The notes beneath the pieces were generated by a model. That model did no database searches. It was given only the letters and a program-made list of their open reading frames with translations, and was not told where the DNA came from. Positions 15,323 through 22,054 of a DNA stretch of 40,647 nt are shown in pieces. Location of the stretch: NCBI GenBank assembly GCA_003252375.1, contig QKEJ01000199.1, positions 1-40,647 of the forward strand, in the 5' to 3' direction. The position numbers and the translations under genes are program-made. This DNA is from Halodesulfovibrio sp. (GTDB lineage: Bacteria > Desulfobacterota > Desulfovibrionia > Desulfovibrionales > Desulfovibrionaceae). How positions within the stretch are numbered: the first letter of the stretch is position 1; each line of letters begins with the position of its first letter.

Positions 15323-15380
15323 AGGTCGAAACAGAACAATTCGGCCTGCCGGGTTGCCGGTGGCCAAAGGAGGTGCCCAT

Positions 15381-15815
15381 ATGGTTATCGATTTCAGTTC
15401 ATTCCATGACTTCCCGAGAGAAGTGGAGAAGCTCCTTGACGATGTGGCCCGCTTCCACGATGCGGGGTACAGACATTCCGCGTATCCCGAGATCAACATC
15501 GCCGAAGACGATCAGAACTACTACGTGGAAATCCGTATTCCCGGCGTTGATCCCAAGGAGCTCGACCTGACGCTGACGGACAAGAGCCTCGTCATCCGGG
15601 GCGAGCGTCCTGCCGCAGAGGGGCGGTACCTGCGCAACGAGCGCGGAAGCGGAAGCTTCCAGCGCATTCTCTCACTCAATGTTCCGGTCGACAGGGACAA
15701 GGTGCGCGCCAGCGGTGCCGACGGGATCATGCAGGTCGTGCTGCCCAAGGCCGACAGCGTGCGTCCCAGAAAGATTACCATAACCGCCCAGGACTCCAAG
15801 GCGATTGAAGTATAG
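15381..15815 (+). CDS. Small heat-shock protein Hsp20 (first of pair)
   Basis: 144 residues. The alpha-crystallin domain spans about 35-135, with the PEINIAEDDQNYYVEIRIPGVDPKELDL start split over 34-60 and the family's conserved G-x-M-x-V-x-L-P (GIMQVVLPK). It is an ATP-independent holdase in the cytosol. The start at 15381 is fixed by an excellent AAAGGAGGT 6 bases upstream; the longer in-frame reading upstream has no such site. The C-terminal I-x-I/V anchoring motif appears as ITITAQ. It lies 10 bases before a second Hsp20 gene, so the pair probably forms mixed oligomers, as in other two-gene sHsp operons. Confidence 0.92.
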   Translation: MVIDFSSFHDFPREVEKLLDDVARFHDAGYRHSAYPEINIAEDDQNYYVEIRIPGVDPKELDLTLTDKSLVIRGERPAAEGRYLRNERGSGSFQRILSLNVPVDRDKVRASGADGIMQVVLPKADSVRPRKITITAQDSKAIEV

Positions 15816-15825
15816 GGAGGTCGTC

Positions 15826-16188
15826 ATGAACAAGAATGCAGCAACGAATGATGCCGCTCCGCGTCGTGTCGTCCCGGCTTCGGACATTCTGGAGCGGGAA
15901 GAGGGGTTCCACATCCTTCTGGATGTTCCCGGTGTGGCCAGGGACGGGATAAGCATAGAGGTGGAAGAGAACGAGCTGACCGTGCGGGGCAGCTACGCGC
16001 GTGATGAAACGGGCGGTGCCCGGCTGGTCCACAGGGAATTCGGCGGCGTGGAATACGCGCGCTCCTTTACCCTGACGGACATGGTGGACAGGGAGAACAT
16101 TGCCGCCACCCTGAACCACGGAGTGCTGGACCTGTTTCTGCCCCGTGCGGCCGCTGCCAAGCCCCGGCGTATTGAGGTGTCAGGCTAG
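15826..16188 (+). CDS. Small heat-shock protein Hsp20 (second of pair)
   Basis: 120 residues with an alpha-crystallin domain (about 22-115): EEGFHILLDVPGVARDGISI, the GGVEYARSFTLTDMVD segment and GVLDLFLPR. AGGGAGG lies 5 bases upstream of ATG 15826. It is shorter at both ends than its neighbour. The C-terminus ends in RRIEVSG, so an I-x-V anchor is present. A strong terminator follows. It probably acts with the upstream Hsp20. Confidence 0.92.
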   Translation: MNKNAATNDAAPRRVVPASDILEREEGFHILLDVPGVARDGISIEVEENELTVRGSYARDETGGARLVHREFGGVEYARSFTLTDMVDRENIAATLNHGVLDLFLPRAAAAKPRRIEVSG

Positions 16189-16217
16189 CGTCCTCCTGCC
16201 GGAACCCATGTATGAAA

Positions 16218-16250
16218 TGCGCCCGGCCTCTGGCCGGGCGCACCGTTCTT
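16218..16250 (+). terminator. Terminator of the small heat-shock operon
   Basis: A perfect 11-bp GC-rich stem, TGCGCCCGGCC (16218-16228) with GGCCGGGCGCA (16232-16242), loop TCT, followed by CCGTTCTTTTGTT. Confidence 0.85.
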
Positions 16251-16278
16251 TTGTTATCATTTCAATCTCGCCTATAGG
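16251..16278 (+). promoter_or_regulatory. Weak candidate promoter of the HDOD response regulator
   Basis: TTGTTA (16251-16256), a 16-base spacer, TATAGG (16273-16278), 4/6 each. It lies 116 bases upstream of the GTG start. Nothing better was seen in 16251-16393. Confidence 0.3.
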
Positions 16279-16393
16279 TGCTAGCGTATCGGGTACAGCA
16301 CTAGGAAGCCATGTATGGCGGTGTGGATGTTCATGCAAGACGGTTGCCCCGGCGGGTTTCGATCGGCCGGTGTGACAACGGGGGAACCTGACA

Positions 16394-17611
16394 GTGCCAC
16401 TACACGTGTTGTTTGTTGATGACGAGACGAATGTGCTCAACGGCTTGCGCCTGGTCCTGCGTCCTCTCAAGGGGGCATGGGAGATGGCCTATGCGGAAAA
16501 CGGGATGGAAGCTCTCGAAATCCTGTCGGAAAAGCGGTTTGATGTCATCATTTCCGACATGCGCATGCCGGGCATGGATGGGGGGGACCTGCTCAGCGAG
16601 GTGCAGCGGTTGTACCCCCACATGCTCAGGATCATTCTCTCCGGCTATTCCGATCAGGAAATGATCATGAAGACGGTCAAGCCGGCCCATCAATTCCTCT
16701 CCAAGCCCTGCAATCACAAGGACCTTCAGGACACGGTCGAACGTTCCATGCGCCTGCGAAGCGTACTCGGCAACGAACGGATCCGTTCCATCCTGTCCGA
16801 TGTGGATGCCCTGCCCTCCCTGCCGGAGGTGTATGGCAAGCTGGAGGAGGAACTGCGCAAGGAGGTCCCCTCCCTGCAGCTGCTTGGCGACCTCATCGAA
16901 CAGGACATGGGGCTTACCGCGTCGCTGCTCAAGCTGGTGAATTCCTCCTTCTTCGGGCTGCGGCGGCATGTGTCCAGTCCGCACCAGGCCGTGGTGCTGC
17001 TGGGAACGGAAACCGTGAAGAGCCTGATGCTCATCATCGAGCTGGTCAAGGGGTTCGTGGTAGACAAATCCATCGGGTTCAGCGCAACCCTTCTCTGGCA
17101 GCACTCCACCCATGTGGGGCACATCGCCCGCTGTGCCAGCGAGAGGCTCGGGATGGGCAAGGACGTTGTGGACCACGCCTTTATTGCCGGATTGCTGCAT
17201 GATGTGGGCAAGCTGGTGCTGCTGACCCGGTTCAAAAGCGAATACATGAAGGTGCTGGAACTGGTCAGGACCGAAGGCGTTTACGTGAACACTGCGGAAC
17301 AGCAGGTGTTCGGCGCAACCCATGCAGAGATGGGAGCGTACCTGCTGGCCCTGTGGGGGCTGCCCCCTTCCGTGGTGGAAGCCGTGCAGCATCACCATGC
17401 ACCGGTGTACGGCGAGACGGCCGAGTTTGGCCCCATGGCTGCAGTGCATATCGGCAATGTGCTGGAGCGGCAGATTCATGTCATCAATGCGCATTATGAG
17501 CAGCCCAAGATGGATGAGATGTATATCCGTGCACTTGGACTGGAGGGCCGCCTTGGCGAATTGGAAACAATGTGTCGGGAACTTCTGGAGGATGTGCAGG
17601 GCCCGGATTGA
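16394..17611 (+). CDS. Response regulator with HDOD output domain
   Basis: 405 residues. The receiver domain (about 1-120) has the acidic pair in FVDDE, phosphoacceptor Asp55 in ISDMRMPG and the conserved Lys in FLSKPC. The HDOD domain (about 140-340) contains LPSLPEVYGKL at its start and AGLLHDVGKLVLL. Many HDOD domains have lost the HD metal pair; here the His-Asp is present, but the rest of the phosphodiesterase signature is not evident. Such proteins act in signalling, often with cyclic-di-GMP or kinase regulation. The start is GTG at 16394 with GGGGGAA upstream. No cognate kinase is adjacent. Confidence 0.9.
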   Translation: MPLHVLFVDDETNVLNGLRLVLRPLKGAWEMAYAENGMEALEILSEKRFDVIISDMRMPGMDGGDLLSEVQRLYPHMLRIILSGYSDQEMIMKTVKPAHQFLSKPCNHKDLQDTVERSMRLRSVLGNERIRSILSDVDALPSLPEVYGKLEEELRKEVPSLQLLGDLIEQDMGLTASLLKLVNSSFFGLRRHVSSPHQAVVLLGTETVKSLMLIIELVKGFVVDKSIGFSATLLWQHSTHVGHIARCASERLGMGKDVVDHAFIAGLLHDVGKLVLLTRFKSEYMKVLELVRTEGVYVNTAEQQVFGATHAEMGAYLLALWGLPPSVVEAVQHHHAPVYGETAEFGPMAAVHIGNVLERQIHVINAHYEQPKMDEMYIRALGLEGRLGELETMCRELLEDVQGPD

Positions 17612-17713
17612 GCGGGAGGGGCCGCAGGATTTTCCGCGCGGCGGAGGCCCGGTTTATGGGTTGCCATGCAGGGGGCAAGTCTGTATTGTCCCCCCCTTCG
17701 CGAGTCGATGTAT

Positions 17714-17740
17714 GCCGCAGGTCCGGCCTGTGGCTTTTTT
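17714..17740 (+). terminator. Terminator after the HDOD response regulator
   Basis: GCCGCAGG (17714-17721), loop of 5, CCTGTGGC (17727-17734), 8 bp with one G-U, followed by six T. It lies about 100 bases after the stop. Confidence 0.85.
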
Positions 17741-17787
17741 CTTCCCGATGGTATCATTTTGCATCACAGTCAAAGAGATTGAGTATT

Positions 17788-18297
17788 ATGACAATGAAAG
17801 AACTGTCTGCTGGCGGCCGAATCGAGACGACGTGTTCTCGCTGTAACGATATCACCGGTCACGTCATCGTGGCCATGGTCGGCGATGTCATCGTCAAGGT
17901 CGAGTGTCAGGCCTGCGGCAGTGTCCATAAGTACAGAGAGATCAAGAAGCCGAAACTGAAGTCGGAAACCTCCAGCGTGCGCCGCGTGCGGCAGGGCGAA
18001 ACCCGGGACGAGTCCGTTTCGCTGGCCCGTTCGGAAGCCGCCAAGAAGGCTGCGCAGACCCGTGCGAACCAGCGCGCCCAGCAGGAGGCTGAGGCCGTGA
18101 TGATCGCATGGAAGTCGGTCATCGTGTCCAAGGGGACCTCAGAAGCGCGTCCCTATAACATGCGTGAGGGCTACGTGACCGGCGATATCGTGGACCATCC
18201 CACCTTCGGCATGGGCGAAGTGCAGAGCACCGTGCGCCCGGACAAGATGGAAGTGCTGTTCAAGAGCGGCGTCAAGGTGCTTCGCTGCACCCTGTAG
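17788..18297 (+). CDS. Zinc-ribbon protein with basic linker and C-terminal beta domain
   Basis: 169 residues. An N-terminal zinc ribbon (about 12-50) has CSRC and CQAC pairs. A long charged, mostly helical linker follows (about 55-110, rich in Lys, Arg, Ala and Gln). A C-terminal domain has YVTGDIVDHPTFGMGEVQS and a short beta hairpin, reminiscent of the Tudor/CarD-like folds that bind RNA polymerase. No family name is certain. The combination suggests a nucleic-acid or polymerase-binding protein (inference). The start at 17788 lacks a strong ribosome site; the ATG two codons on is an alternative. It is bracketed by terminators on both sides, so it is a single-gene transcript. Confidence 0.8.
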   Translation: MTMKELSAGGRIETTCSRCNDITGHVIVAMVGDVIVKVECQACGSVHKYREIKKPKLKSETSSVRRVRQGETRDESVSLARSEAAKKAAQTRANQRAQQEAEAVMIAWKSVIVSKGTSEARPYNMREGYVTGDIVDHPTFGMGEVQSTVRPDKMEVLFKSGVKVLRCTL

Positions 18298-18329
18298 TCC
18301 TGTCTTGCATTCGTTCCCGGAAAGCATGA

Positions 18330-18361
18330 GGGGGCAGCGGTCAGCCGCTGCCCCCTTTTTG
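18330..18361 (+). terminator. Terminator after the zinc-ribbon gene
   Basis: GGGGGCAGCGG (18330-18340), loop TCAG, CCGCTGCCCCC (18345-18355), then TTTTT. A perfect 11-bp stem. It separates the host genes from the phage-derived module. Confidence 0.92.
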
Positions 18362-18362
18362 T

Positions 18363-18755
18363 TCAAAGGGTATCCGGATGTTCGTGTTCCGGCGGATGAG
18401 GGGGGGGCGAAGACGCCTGCCTCGCCGCGATCCACTGGTTGGCCATGCGGCCCTGCGCCAGGCCGGGGAACGGCGGGGTGAACCAGTCCTGCATGCTGGC
18501 CGCTGTGGCCCGGTAAATGCCGTCGGTGCCGCGCCGGGCCGGAAAGGCCTCCTCCCGGATCCAGCGCTTTATGGTGTGCGGTCCCGCACCCACGGCCTTG
18601 GCAATGGATGCCAGCCCCACATAGACAAGCCTGCCCTGCTCCGGAGCGGAACCCCCATGGCCTGAAGAGGGGGAGTACTCGCCGCCAATGCCGTGGGGGT
18701 ACCAGGCCTCAGGCGCATACCTGTCCGTGCCGTGCCCGTACGTGTGCCCGGTCAT
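18363..18755 (-). CDS. HTH DNA-binding protein (excisionase or small-terminase-like)
   Basis: 130 residues. A MerR/excisionase-like winged HTH (about 43-93) reads VGLASIAKAVGAGPHTIKRW followed by IREEAFPARRGTDGIYRA, ending in MQDWF. The tail is Pro/His-rich and probably disordered. The start overlaps the M15 peptidase stop in ATGA. It is the last gene of the leftward phage-derived series; in phages such proteins are excisionases, small terminases or late regulators. Without neighbouring terminase large subunit or integrase, its present job is open. Confidence 0.72.
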   Translation of the reverse strand: MTGHTYGHGTDRYAPEAWYPHGIGGEYSPSSGHGGSAPEQGRLVYVGLASIAKAVGAGPHTIKRWIREEAFPARRGTDGIYRATAASMQDWFTPPFPGLAQGRMANQWIAARQASSPPPHPPEHEHPDTL

Positions 18756-19270
18756 GCATTCCTCCCTTGTCCGTGCCTTCCCGTGTCCGTCGCGTTGGAC
18801 GTCTTTGTCCGCCGTGTTGCCTTCGGGGTGGCGCCCCGGCCTACCACCAGTACTCCCGCCTGTTCCCGCGCATGGTTGCCTGTGTCAAAATGGAACCACT
18901 GCATTCCGCCAAAGGACTCCACGCGCCGTATGTCCATGAAAGGGGCGGTGTCCGGGGTTCGCGCCAGATCTTCCCGTACCTCCTCGGCGTGCACCCGGGT
19001 GAACTTGCAGTCAAAGGCGCGGCCGGTCTTGTGCTGTGACAGGGCGGCGCCTTCGGCGCAGTCCCACGGGCGCCATCCGGACAGGCGAAAGCTGCCGCCT
19101 GCGTGCCAGTTGTTGACGACAATGGGACCGTAGCGGTCCCGCAGGGCGTCCAGTGTCCGCAATGCCGTGATGTCGAAAAGCATGAACAGCCTTTCGGGGG
19201 CATGGTGCCATTGCCGGTGCAGGTCCGGAGGGACCAGTTCGGCGATGTCGAAGTGTCGTGTCGTGTACAT
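18752..19270 (-). CDS. Peptidase M15-type endolysin
   Basis: 172 residues, M15 family (D-Ala-D-Ala carboxypeptidase/endolysin fold). Zinc ligands are readable as His and Asp in SQHKTGRAFDCKF and the second His in MQWFHFDTGNH. NNWHAGGSFRLSGWRP is the family's substrate-loop segment. It would cleave peptidoglycan cross-links. No signal peptide is present, so export would need a holin or other route, and none is seen. AGGAGG precedes ATG 19270. The C-terminal 30 residues are basic and low complexity. It is of phage origin by context. Confidence 0.85.
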   Translation of the reverse strand: MYTTRHFDIAELVPPDLHRQWHHAPERLFMLFDITALRTLDALRDRYGPIVVNNWHAGGSFRLSGWRPWDCAEGAALSQHKTGRAFDCKFTRVHAEEVREDLARTPDTAPFMDIRRVESFGGMQWFHFDTGNHAREQAGVLVVGRGATPKATRRTKTSNATDTGRHGQGRNA

Positions 19271-19280
19271 GCCGTTCCTC

Positions 19281-19766
19281 CTAGTGCGTCCGCATGTCAT
19301 GCCGTTCCGGGGGGATATGCAGGAGGGACGGCATGGTCGGGGACATGTCGGGCGGCATGTTCGCTTGCGCGGGCATGGATTCGCCCGGCGCGGGCTGGAT
19401 GAGCCGGACCCGTGTAGCCTCGAACAGGGTCAGGCAGATGCCCGAAGGTGTAGCGCAGAGTGGGCGAAGGCTGGTTTCGGCCAGCAGCACCATGCCCGGA
19501 ACAAGATGCGCGCAGCACCATTGCGCGGCCATGCCGCGGACAAGAATGCCGACGCAGTGCGGTGTCCTTCCGGATTCATCCGTCTCCGGATTGTCCGTGA
19601 AGCCAACGTGCGTGGTGCAGTCCTGCGTGTCCGTGTGCAGCAGGATTGTGGAGACCTCGCCGAGATTGTCCCTTCTGAGGTTCGGAGGGGCGGCAACCCG
19701 GCCCATGAGGGTTGCCGTGCTCGCGTACGGAATGTCCTGTTTCAGTTCGGTAGCAAGTGTGACCAT
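19281..19766 (-). CDS. Hypothetical protein with OB-fold (SSB-like) pattern
   Basis: 161 residues from ATG 19766, chosen because GGAG lies 6 bases upstream; a longer frame to 19841 lacks a ribosome site. The order of strand-like segments, ATLMGRVAAPPNLRR, EVSTILLHTD, HCVGILVRGMAAQWC, LVPGMVLLAETSLRP and EATRVRLIQP, follows the layout of single-stranded-DNA-binding OB folds. Sequence identity to known SSB is not obvious and the usual DNA-stacking aromatics are few. The C-terminus is Pro/Met-rich and probably disordered, as in SSB tails, but lacks the acidic DDDIPF end. The role is inference. Confidence 0.6.
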   Translation of the reverse strand: MVTLATELKQDIPYASTATLMGRVAAPPNLRRDNLGEVSTILLHTDTQDCTTHVGFTDNPETDESGRTPHCVGILVRGMAAQWCCAHLVPGMVLLAETSLRPLCATPSGICLTLFEATRVRLIQPAPGESMPAQANMPPDMSPTMPSLLHIPPERHDMRTH

Positions 19767-20045
19767 TTCCTTCTCCGTGCCGCGTGCCCCGTGGTGTGTA
19801 GGTTCCGGCATTGCACCGGGAGCGGCGGTAGAGTGTGCCATACAACAAGTGTATGAATCGGGCTTCCCTGATTGCGAGTGTCACCTTCCGTCCGGCGTTG
19901 GCTGAACGGAAGCTGTGGCGGTCGGGAGATGGACGTGTGCTGCCCCGCGTCGGATGGCCGGTCTGCCCCGGCGGACGTGCGGCGCATGCCGCCTGTCCGC
20001 CGACCGGCTTCTCCCGGTGGAAGATGGGTGCTACGGGGATGAGGG
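19767..20045. other. Gap in the phage-derived module with one operator-like palindrome
   Basis: No convincing gene on either strand; open frames here are overlaps of neighbours in other frames. CATACA (19839-19844) and TGTATG (19850-19855) form a 6-bp inverted repeat with a 5-base centre, a possible operator ahead of the OB-like gene. Confidence 0.4.
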
Positions 20046-20492
20046 TCAGAATCCCAGCCAGACGTCGGGTGTGCGGTACAAGTCCTTTCCGTACCTGTCC
20101 GGCGGGATTGCGCCGCTGGCCCACGGGTCTTCGAACAGACCGTTGCCTCCCCGTCCCTGCATGTCGGAAATGCGGCATTGCATGGAACAGTGCAGGTCCG
20201 CATGGTTGGCGGGAGTGAAGGTCGCTCCGCATGTCCGGCAGGCCCTGTGCGTCGGTGGTTTGCCATGCGTGGCCGCATGCGCTGCGGAGGCGGCGCACGC
20301 GCGGGAGCAGAAGCGCTGCATGGCTTTGCGCTGCGGTACCGGCTTGTGGCACCATTCGCATTGTATGGTGCGTGTCAGGCGCCGGGCAGCGGCCGCGCAT
20401 TCCCGCGAGCAGAATTTTGCACGCCCGGAAGCAATGCGACCCGGCTTGGCGCCGAAGCTCTTGCCGCACTGCCGGCAGTGAACTAGTGGCAT
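20046..20492 (-). CDS. Protein with three tandem Cys4 zinc-finger repeats
   Basis: 148 residues. Three repeats of about 35 residues each carry a CxxC pair and a second C-xxx-C pair: CRQCGKSF with FCSREC, CEWCHKPV with FCSRAC, and CRTCGATF with HCSMQC. Each probably binds one zinc. The C-terminal 40 residues (GLFEDPWASGAIPPDRYGKD) are unrelated and end in an aromatic WLGF. GGGAGGTG precedes ATG 20492. Cys4 fingers of this kind occur in phage HNH-type nucleases, but no HNH residues are visible. A DNA- or protein-binding regulator is the cautious reading. Confidence 0.75.
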   Translation of the reverse strand: MPLVHCRQCGKSFGAKPGRIASGRAKFCSRECAAAARRLTRTIQCEWCHKPVPQRKAMQRFCSRACAASAAHAATHGKPPTHRACRTCGATFTPANHADLHCSMQCRISDMQGRGGNGLFEDPWASGAIPPDRYGKDLYRTPDVWLGF

Positions 20493-20791
20493 GTGGCACC
20501 TCCCTCGAAGTATCGGTTGCAGCGCTGCATGGCCGTGCGCACGGTGCCGGCCGTTCGCTCGCAGGGAGCCATGTCGTGCTCGAATACGGCATAATACAGC
20601 TGGAGCAGGCGTTGGTGTTCGCCGACCTCGATCTGCATCATGGGTTCGTATCCGCCCCGGCATGCGGGCGGCCTGCTGCAGGCGGGACATGTGCGCTGCC
20701 CCTCGCGGGCCATGTGCCGGGAGCGGGGAAAGAGACGCCTGCAGGAGGCGCAGACAATATGGTCATGCTCCGGAATCTGGATGTGTTCCAT
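20483..20791 (-). CDS. Small zinc-ribbon protein, first gene of the leftward phage-derived series
   Basis: 102 residues. A zinc ribbon at about 14-44 has CASC and CPAC pairs, the second followed by a further Cys in PPACRGG. The rest is helical (VGEHQRLLQLYYAVFEHDM). GGGGAAAC precedes the start. It overlaps the next zinc-finger gene by 10 bases, so the two are co-translated. It is the first gene facing away from the S24 repressor, the position usually held by Cro/Ner-like early regulators. Confidence 0.7.
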   Translation of the reverse strand: MEHIQIPEHDHIVCASCRRLFPRSRHMAREGQRTCPACSRPPACRGGYEPMMQIEVGEHQRLLQLYYAVFEHDMAPCERTAGTVRTAMQRCNRYFEGGATCH

Positions 20792-20981
20792 GTGTTTCCC
20801 CGTGTGGTTGTTCGCGCATCCGATATTGCACGCAATGTTCTGTATCTGAGCTGTTTTTCACCAGCTTTCCTGTATCCTGTGAACATATATTTCATATTTT
20901 GAACTAAAACGTCAAGGCCTGTGCTGGTGTTGTTCAAAAAAAGAGTTTACTTCCGCATATAATGTACTATAATGTCAGCAT
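20792..20981. promoter_or_regulatory. Divergent AT-rich control region of the repressor module
   Basis: 190 bases, clearly more AT-rich than the surroundings. It contains ATTGC-ac-GCAAT (20825-20836), two CTGTATC copies, an A-run at 20936-20941 and two TATAAT hexamers 10 bases apart (20958-20963 and 20968-20973). It separates the S24 repressor from the leftward genes and probably holds the repressor operators. Confidence 0.6.
20946..20973 (+). promoter_or_regulatory. Predicted promoter of the S24 repressor (leaderless transcript)
   Basis: TTTACT (20946-20951, 4/6), 16-base spacer, perfect TATAAT (20968-20973). Transcription would start near 20980, at or next to the ATG at 20982. There is no ribosome site upstream of that ATG, which fits a leaderless mRNA like that of lambda cI from PRM. 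Confidence 0.55.
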
Positions 20982-21707
20982 ATGAACAGCAAACGTACGG
21001 TCAACCCTGATTGGGGCATTCAGGAGCACATCAACGAGGCAATCCGGCTTGTGGGTGGCATTGCCGCGCTTGCACGCATTGCGGGAGTGAGTGAGCGCGC
21101 CGTCTACGCCTGGAAGAAGGGGGAGCGCCATCCCAGCCGCACGAATCTGAGCCGGATAACCGAGCATTTCGAATCCTTGGCGCAGGGAGCCTGGGATGGG
21201 CATGAGCCCGGAATCTTCGGGCGTACGCTGTCAGCCTCGCCGGAACCCGGGGGAGCCGTCTCGTCGGATCGGGCCGATCTGCTCGACGCCTTTGTCTTTG
21301 TGGAAAAGGCGCATGCCCGGCCCAGTGCCGGTGGCGGGTCGCTTGAAACAGGCGGAGAGCCCGACGGGGTGCTTGCCTTCCGTCTGGACTGGATTACGCG
21401 CAAGACCACGGACGCTTCACAGCTGCGGGTCATGGAGGTGATGGGGCGCTCCATGGAGAATACGCTGCACAATGGTGACCAGTGCCTCGTGAACGAGCGG
21501 GACCGCGAACTCGTGGAAGACCGTATTTATGTGATCCGCGTGCATGACGAAATTTACGTGAAGCGTTTTTCCCGCGCGCCGGGACGGTATCTCTTCCGGG
21601 GGGACAACCGGGAACTGGCCTATCAGGATATTGAGGTGGACGTGGCCGACGAGTCTCTCAATTGGGAGGTTGTGGGGCGTGTCATCTGGGCGGGGAAGGA
21701 ATTGTAG
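20982..21707 (+). CDS. S24-family phage repressor (LexA/CI-like)
   Basis: 241 residues. An N-terminal HTH (about 20-62) reads GGIAALARIAGVSERAVYAW. A linker contains Ala116-Gly117, a plausible self-cleavage bond. The C-terminal S24 peptidase domain has Ser157 in GRSMENTL and Lys194 in IYVKRF, the Ser-Lys dyad. It should repress the module and be inactivated by RecA-stimulated autocleavage on DNA damage. No ribosome site precedes the start. It diverges from the zinc-protein genes at 20791, the arrangement of a lysogeny switch. Confidence 0.88.
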   Translation: MNSKRTVNPDWGIQEHINEAIRLVGGIAALARIAGVSERAVYAWKKGERHPSRTNLSRITEHFESLAQGAWDGHEPGIFGRTLSASPEPGGAVSSDRADLLDAFVFVEKAHARPSAGGGSLETGGEPDGVLAFRLDWITRKTTDASQLRVMEVMGRSMENTLHNGDQCLVNERDRELVEDRIYVIRVHDEIYVKRFSRAPGRYLFRGDNRELAYQDIEVDVADESLNWEVVGRVIWAGKEL

Positions 21708-21745
21708 AATTGCACAGAATGTGCAGTCCAGCCGGGGGGGGCGTG

Positions 21746-22030
21746 ATGTGCGAGGCAATGCCGGATTTTATGGTGCAGTGCCGGATGCCGGATGGTATGA
21801 CGGACTGGTTCTATACCGATGATGAGGCCGAGGCCCGAGCCTGGGCCGCTGCGGCGTATGCGGAAGAAGCCGGCGCTGTCGGCGTGTACGGCCTGCTTGT
21901 GCTGGATGCGGGAGACGGCGCGGGGCCGCTTGGTCGGTATGCCGGACTGAGTGCCGGTACCGGCGTGGCCTGTGCCTGCGGGATGTCGCTTCCTTCTGCG
22001 GCGTGCCATGGTCCGGCCGGCTCCATGTAA
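21746..22030 (+). CDS. Short hypothetical protein
   Basis: 94 residues. The Ala- and Glu-rich middle (EAEARAWAAAAYAEEAGA) is helical, preceded by MTDWFYTDDE. The C-terminal third is Gly/Ala/Cys-rich. GGGGGGCG precedes ATG 21746. No family recognised. It lies 38 bases after the repressor and 24 bases before the lipoprotein gene. It may be a remnant of the phage-derived module or an early member of the next transcript. Confidence 0.5.
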   Translation: MCEAMPDFMVQCRMPDGMTDWFYTDDEAEARAWAAAAYAEEAGAVGVYGLLVLDAGDGAGPLGRYAGLSAGTGVACACGMSLPSAACHGPAGSM

Positions 22031-22054
22031 TGATTTCACGCGTGAGGGTGTGCA

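Noticed and set aside
15273..15380. Sigma32 or CIRCE-type control of the small heat-shock genes
   Set aside because: A CTTGAA element is present near 15318, but no matching CCCCAT-type -10 and no CIRCE inverted repeat were seen.
18363..22030. Complete prophage or genomic island with attachment sites
   Set aside because: No integrase, transposase, terminase large subunit, portal or capsid gene, and no flanking direct repeat was found by eye, so only a partial module is claimed.
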